Source: Luscinia megarhynchos
Taxonomy: Eukaryota > Chordata > Aves > Passeriformes > Turdidae
Length of the DNA stretch: 64,000 nt
NCBI GenBank assembly: GCA_034336665.1
Contig: CM067592.1
Location: 28,865,819-28,929,818, forward strand
Reading direction: 5' to 3'
Under the pieces are notes generated by a model, which saw only the letters and a program-made list of their open reading frames with translations, searched no databases and was not told the origin of the DNA. Of the stretch, positions 62,809 through 64,000 are shown in pieces. Within the stretch, counting starts at the first letter, position 1. Every line of letters begins with the position of its first letter. The position numbers were made by a program, and so were the translations under genes.

Positions 62809-64000
62809 TGACTCAGTGTTAGCATGTACATTTCAATTTTCACAGTTCTGCAGGCATTGAGAGCAGGAAATACAGACCCTTACAGTGACTCTGAGGAAAA
62901 GGATTTGAGTGGCTCTTCCACTGTTGCATGTACATTCAGCTTTAGAACAAGGACAAAAGTGGTCTGATGTAGGTACACAATACCTATAATCCTAATAATT
63001 ATTCCATGACTGGAGTGTGACTGCATCCCAGCTCTGGTGAATTTTTGCAGTCTAGAATAGGTAAAAAAAAAAAGCCCTCATTTATGGAATAGAAAAACAT
63101 GCTCTTAGTCTAAGGTGGGCACCTATGTTGGCGTAAAATCAGTCAGAAGAAAAAGGAGTATAAAGCAAAGCACTTCATGCTCTTGTGATAGCTGAAATCG
63201 CATAATTATTTGTATCACAGCTTGCAAGATATTATTCCTCCTTTTGAGATATTGAATTCAGGGATGCACTTACCCGACTGCACAAGAAGATTGGAAGTGT
63301 TTTCCTCCTATATGTCTCCAATTATCTGCTTAAATTTCAAGACTTCTGCAGTAAAGTGTCTGGCTTTTTCTGCCTCTCTTTCTCCAGCAGAATAATAGGA
63401 AGAAAAGTCAAGAGATCTGGATCCTGTTAAGTGTCATAACCTTTATGCAGGTTCTTTTAGAAATTGTCTGCTAAGCATCATTTTCAGGAGCAAAAATATG
63501 CACTGTTATCCAAATGAATTAGCTCCGTTGTGCTAGTTCTCACTTGGTTGTAGTGCAACCAGATGACAAGGTTTCAAATGTGTTAACTTGTGTGATAAAA
63601 AGTGTTGAAGAGAGTTTCAGTCCCAAATGAGCTAACAAAACAACTCATGTTTTTTGCAAATATTTAGCCCAAAGGATGGACTTTAACAATAGAAAAGTTT
63701 TCATATATTCATATCTATCTGAACAAAGACTCACAGTTCAAGTATATACATACACACTATCAAGGCATCACTTTCTGCAGGTATTTAAAATCAAATCTGT
63801 CGAATTGTTCACATTTTTCTAGGTTACAAAACCCTGGTGAAGATTCTAGCACTCACTAATATATGCTCACATCAGGTTATAAAGGCCTATTTTTGCAAGT
63901 TAAGTTTCCACATTTTACCTTTTATAAAATAAATAAGCATATCCCAGGGTTAGTTCATAAAGTGATGAGTGAAATACAACATGAAATGAAGGAGAGACTT
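62809..64000. other. AT-rich unique DNA to window end, nothing recognised
   Basis: No gene, transposon or repeat of note. Confidence 0.6.

Overview
The window reads as bird nuclear DNA. The main evidence is three copies of the avian/reptilian LINE CR1, all ending in the CR1-type 3' tail (variants of ATTCTGTG), and three retroviral-type LTRs that match families I recognise from bird genomes. The DNA is strongly AT-rich, rich in microsatellites and full of stop codons. I find no confirmed protein-coding exon, no RNA gene, and nothing resembling a bacterial or viral operon or a CRISPR array. The most likely setting is an intergenic desert or the inside of a very long intron. Family assignments come from memory of consensus sequences, not from a search.

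Layout: 1-733 is the 3' end of a CR1 copy that runs in from the left. 0.7-11.8 kb is AT-rich unique DNA with a 171-bp G/T tract at 8.8 kb and a 29-T run at 10.7 kb. 11.84-12.48 kb is an old LTR containing degenerate internal tandem units. 14.87-15.44 kb is a second, nearly full-length solo LTR. 17.0-17.6 kb is richer in G+C and CpG than its surroundings and holds the best coding-exon candidate (minus strand, 17506-17592). 17.6-39.6 kb is mostly featureless unique DNA with short simple repeats and one CTCF-like motif at 38.17 kb. A (TA)27 run lies at 39.65 kb and a third LTR at 39.84-40.17 kb. 41.76-43.77 kb and 45.92-47.39 kb are two long CR1 fragments carrying the remains of the reverse-transcriptase ORF, with the catalytic motif destroyed in both. 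51.51-52.12 kb pairs an A/C-only tract with an uninterrupted 411-nt purine run. 52.1-64 kb is unique DNA with a recursive-splice-like signal on the minus strand at 52.82 kb.

The six recognised transposon pieces all lie on the plus strand, while the better splice-like signals (17.5 kb, 52.8 kb, 53.55 kb) lie on the minus strand. That would fit the intron of a large minus-strand gene, because insertions in the sense orientation of a host gene tend to be selected against. This is an inference from few elements. No undescribed biological system can be supported from the sequence alone. The items most worth a second look are the 17.5-kb candidate exon, the 52.8-kb splice signal, the 411-nt purine tract and the recurrent A/C tracts.
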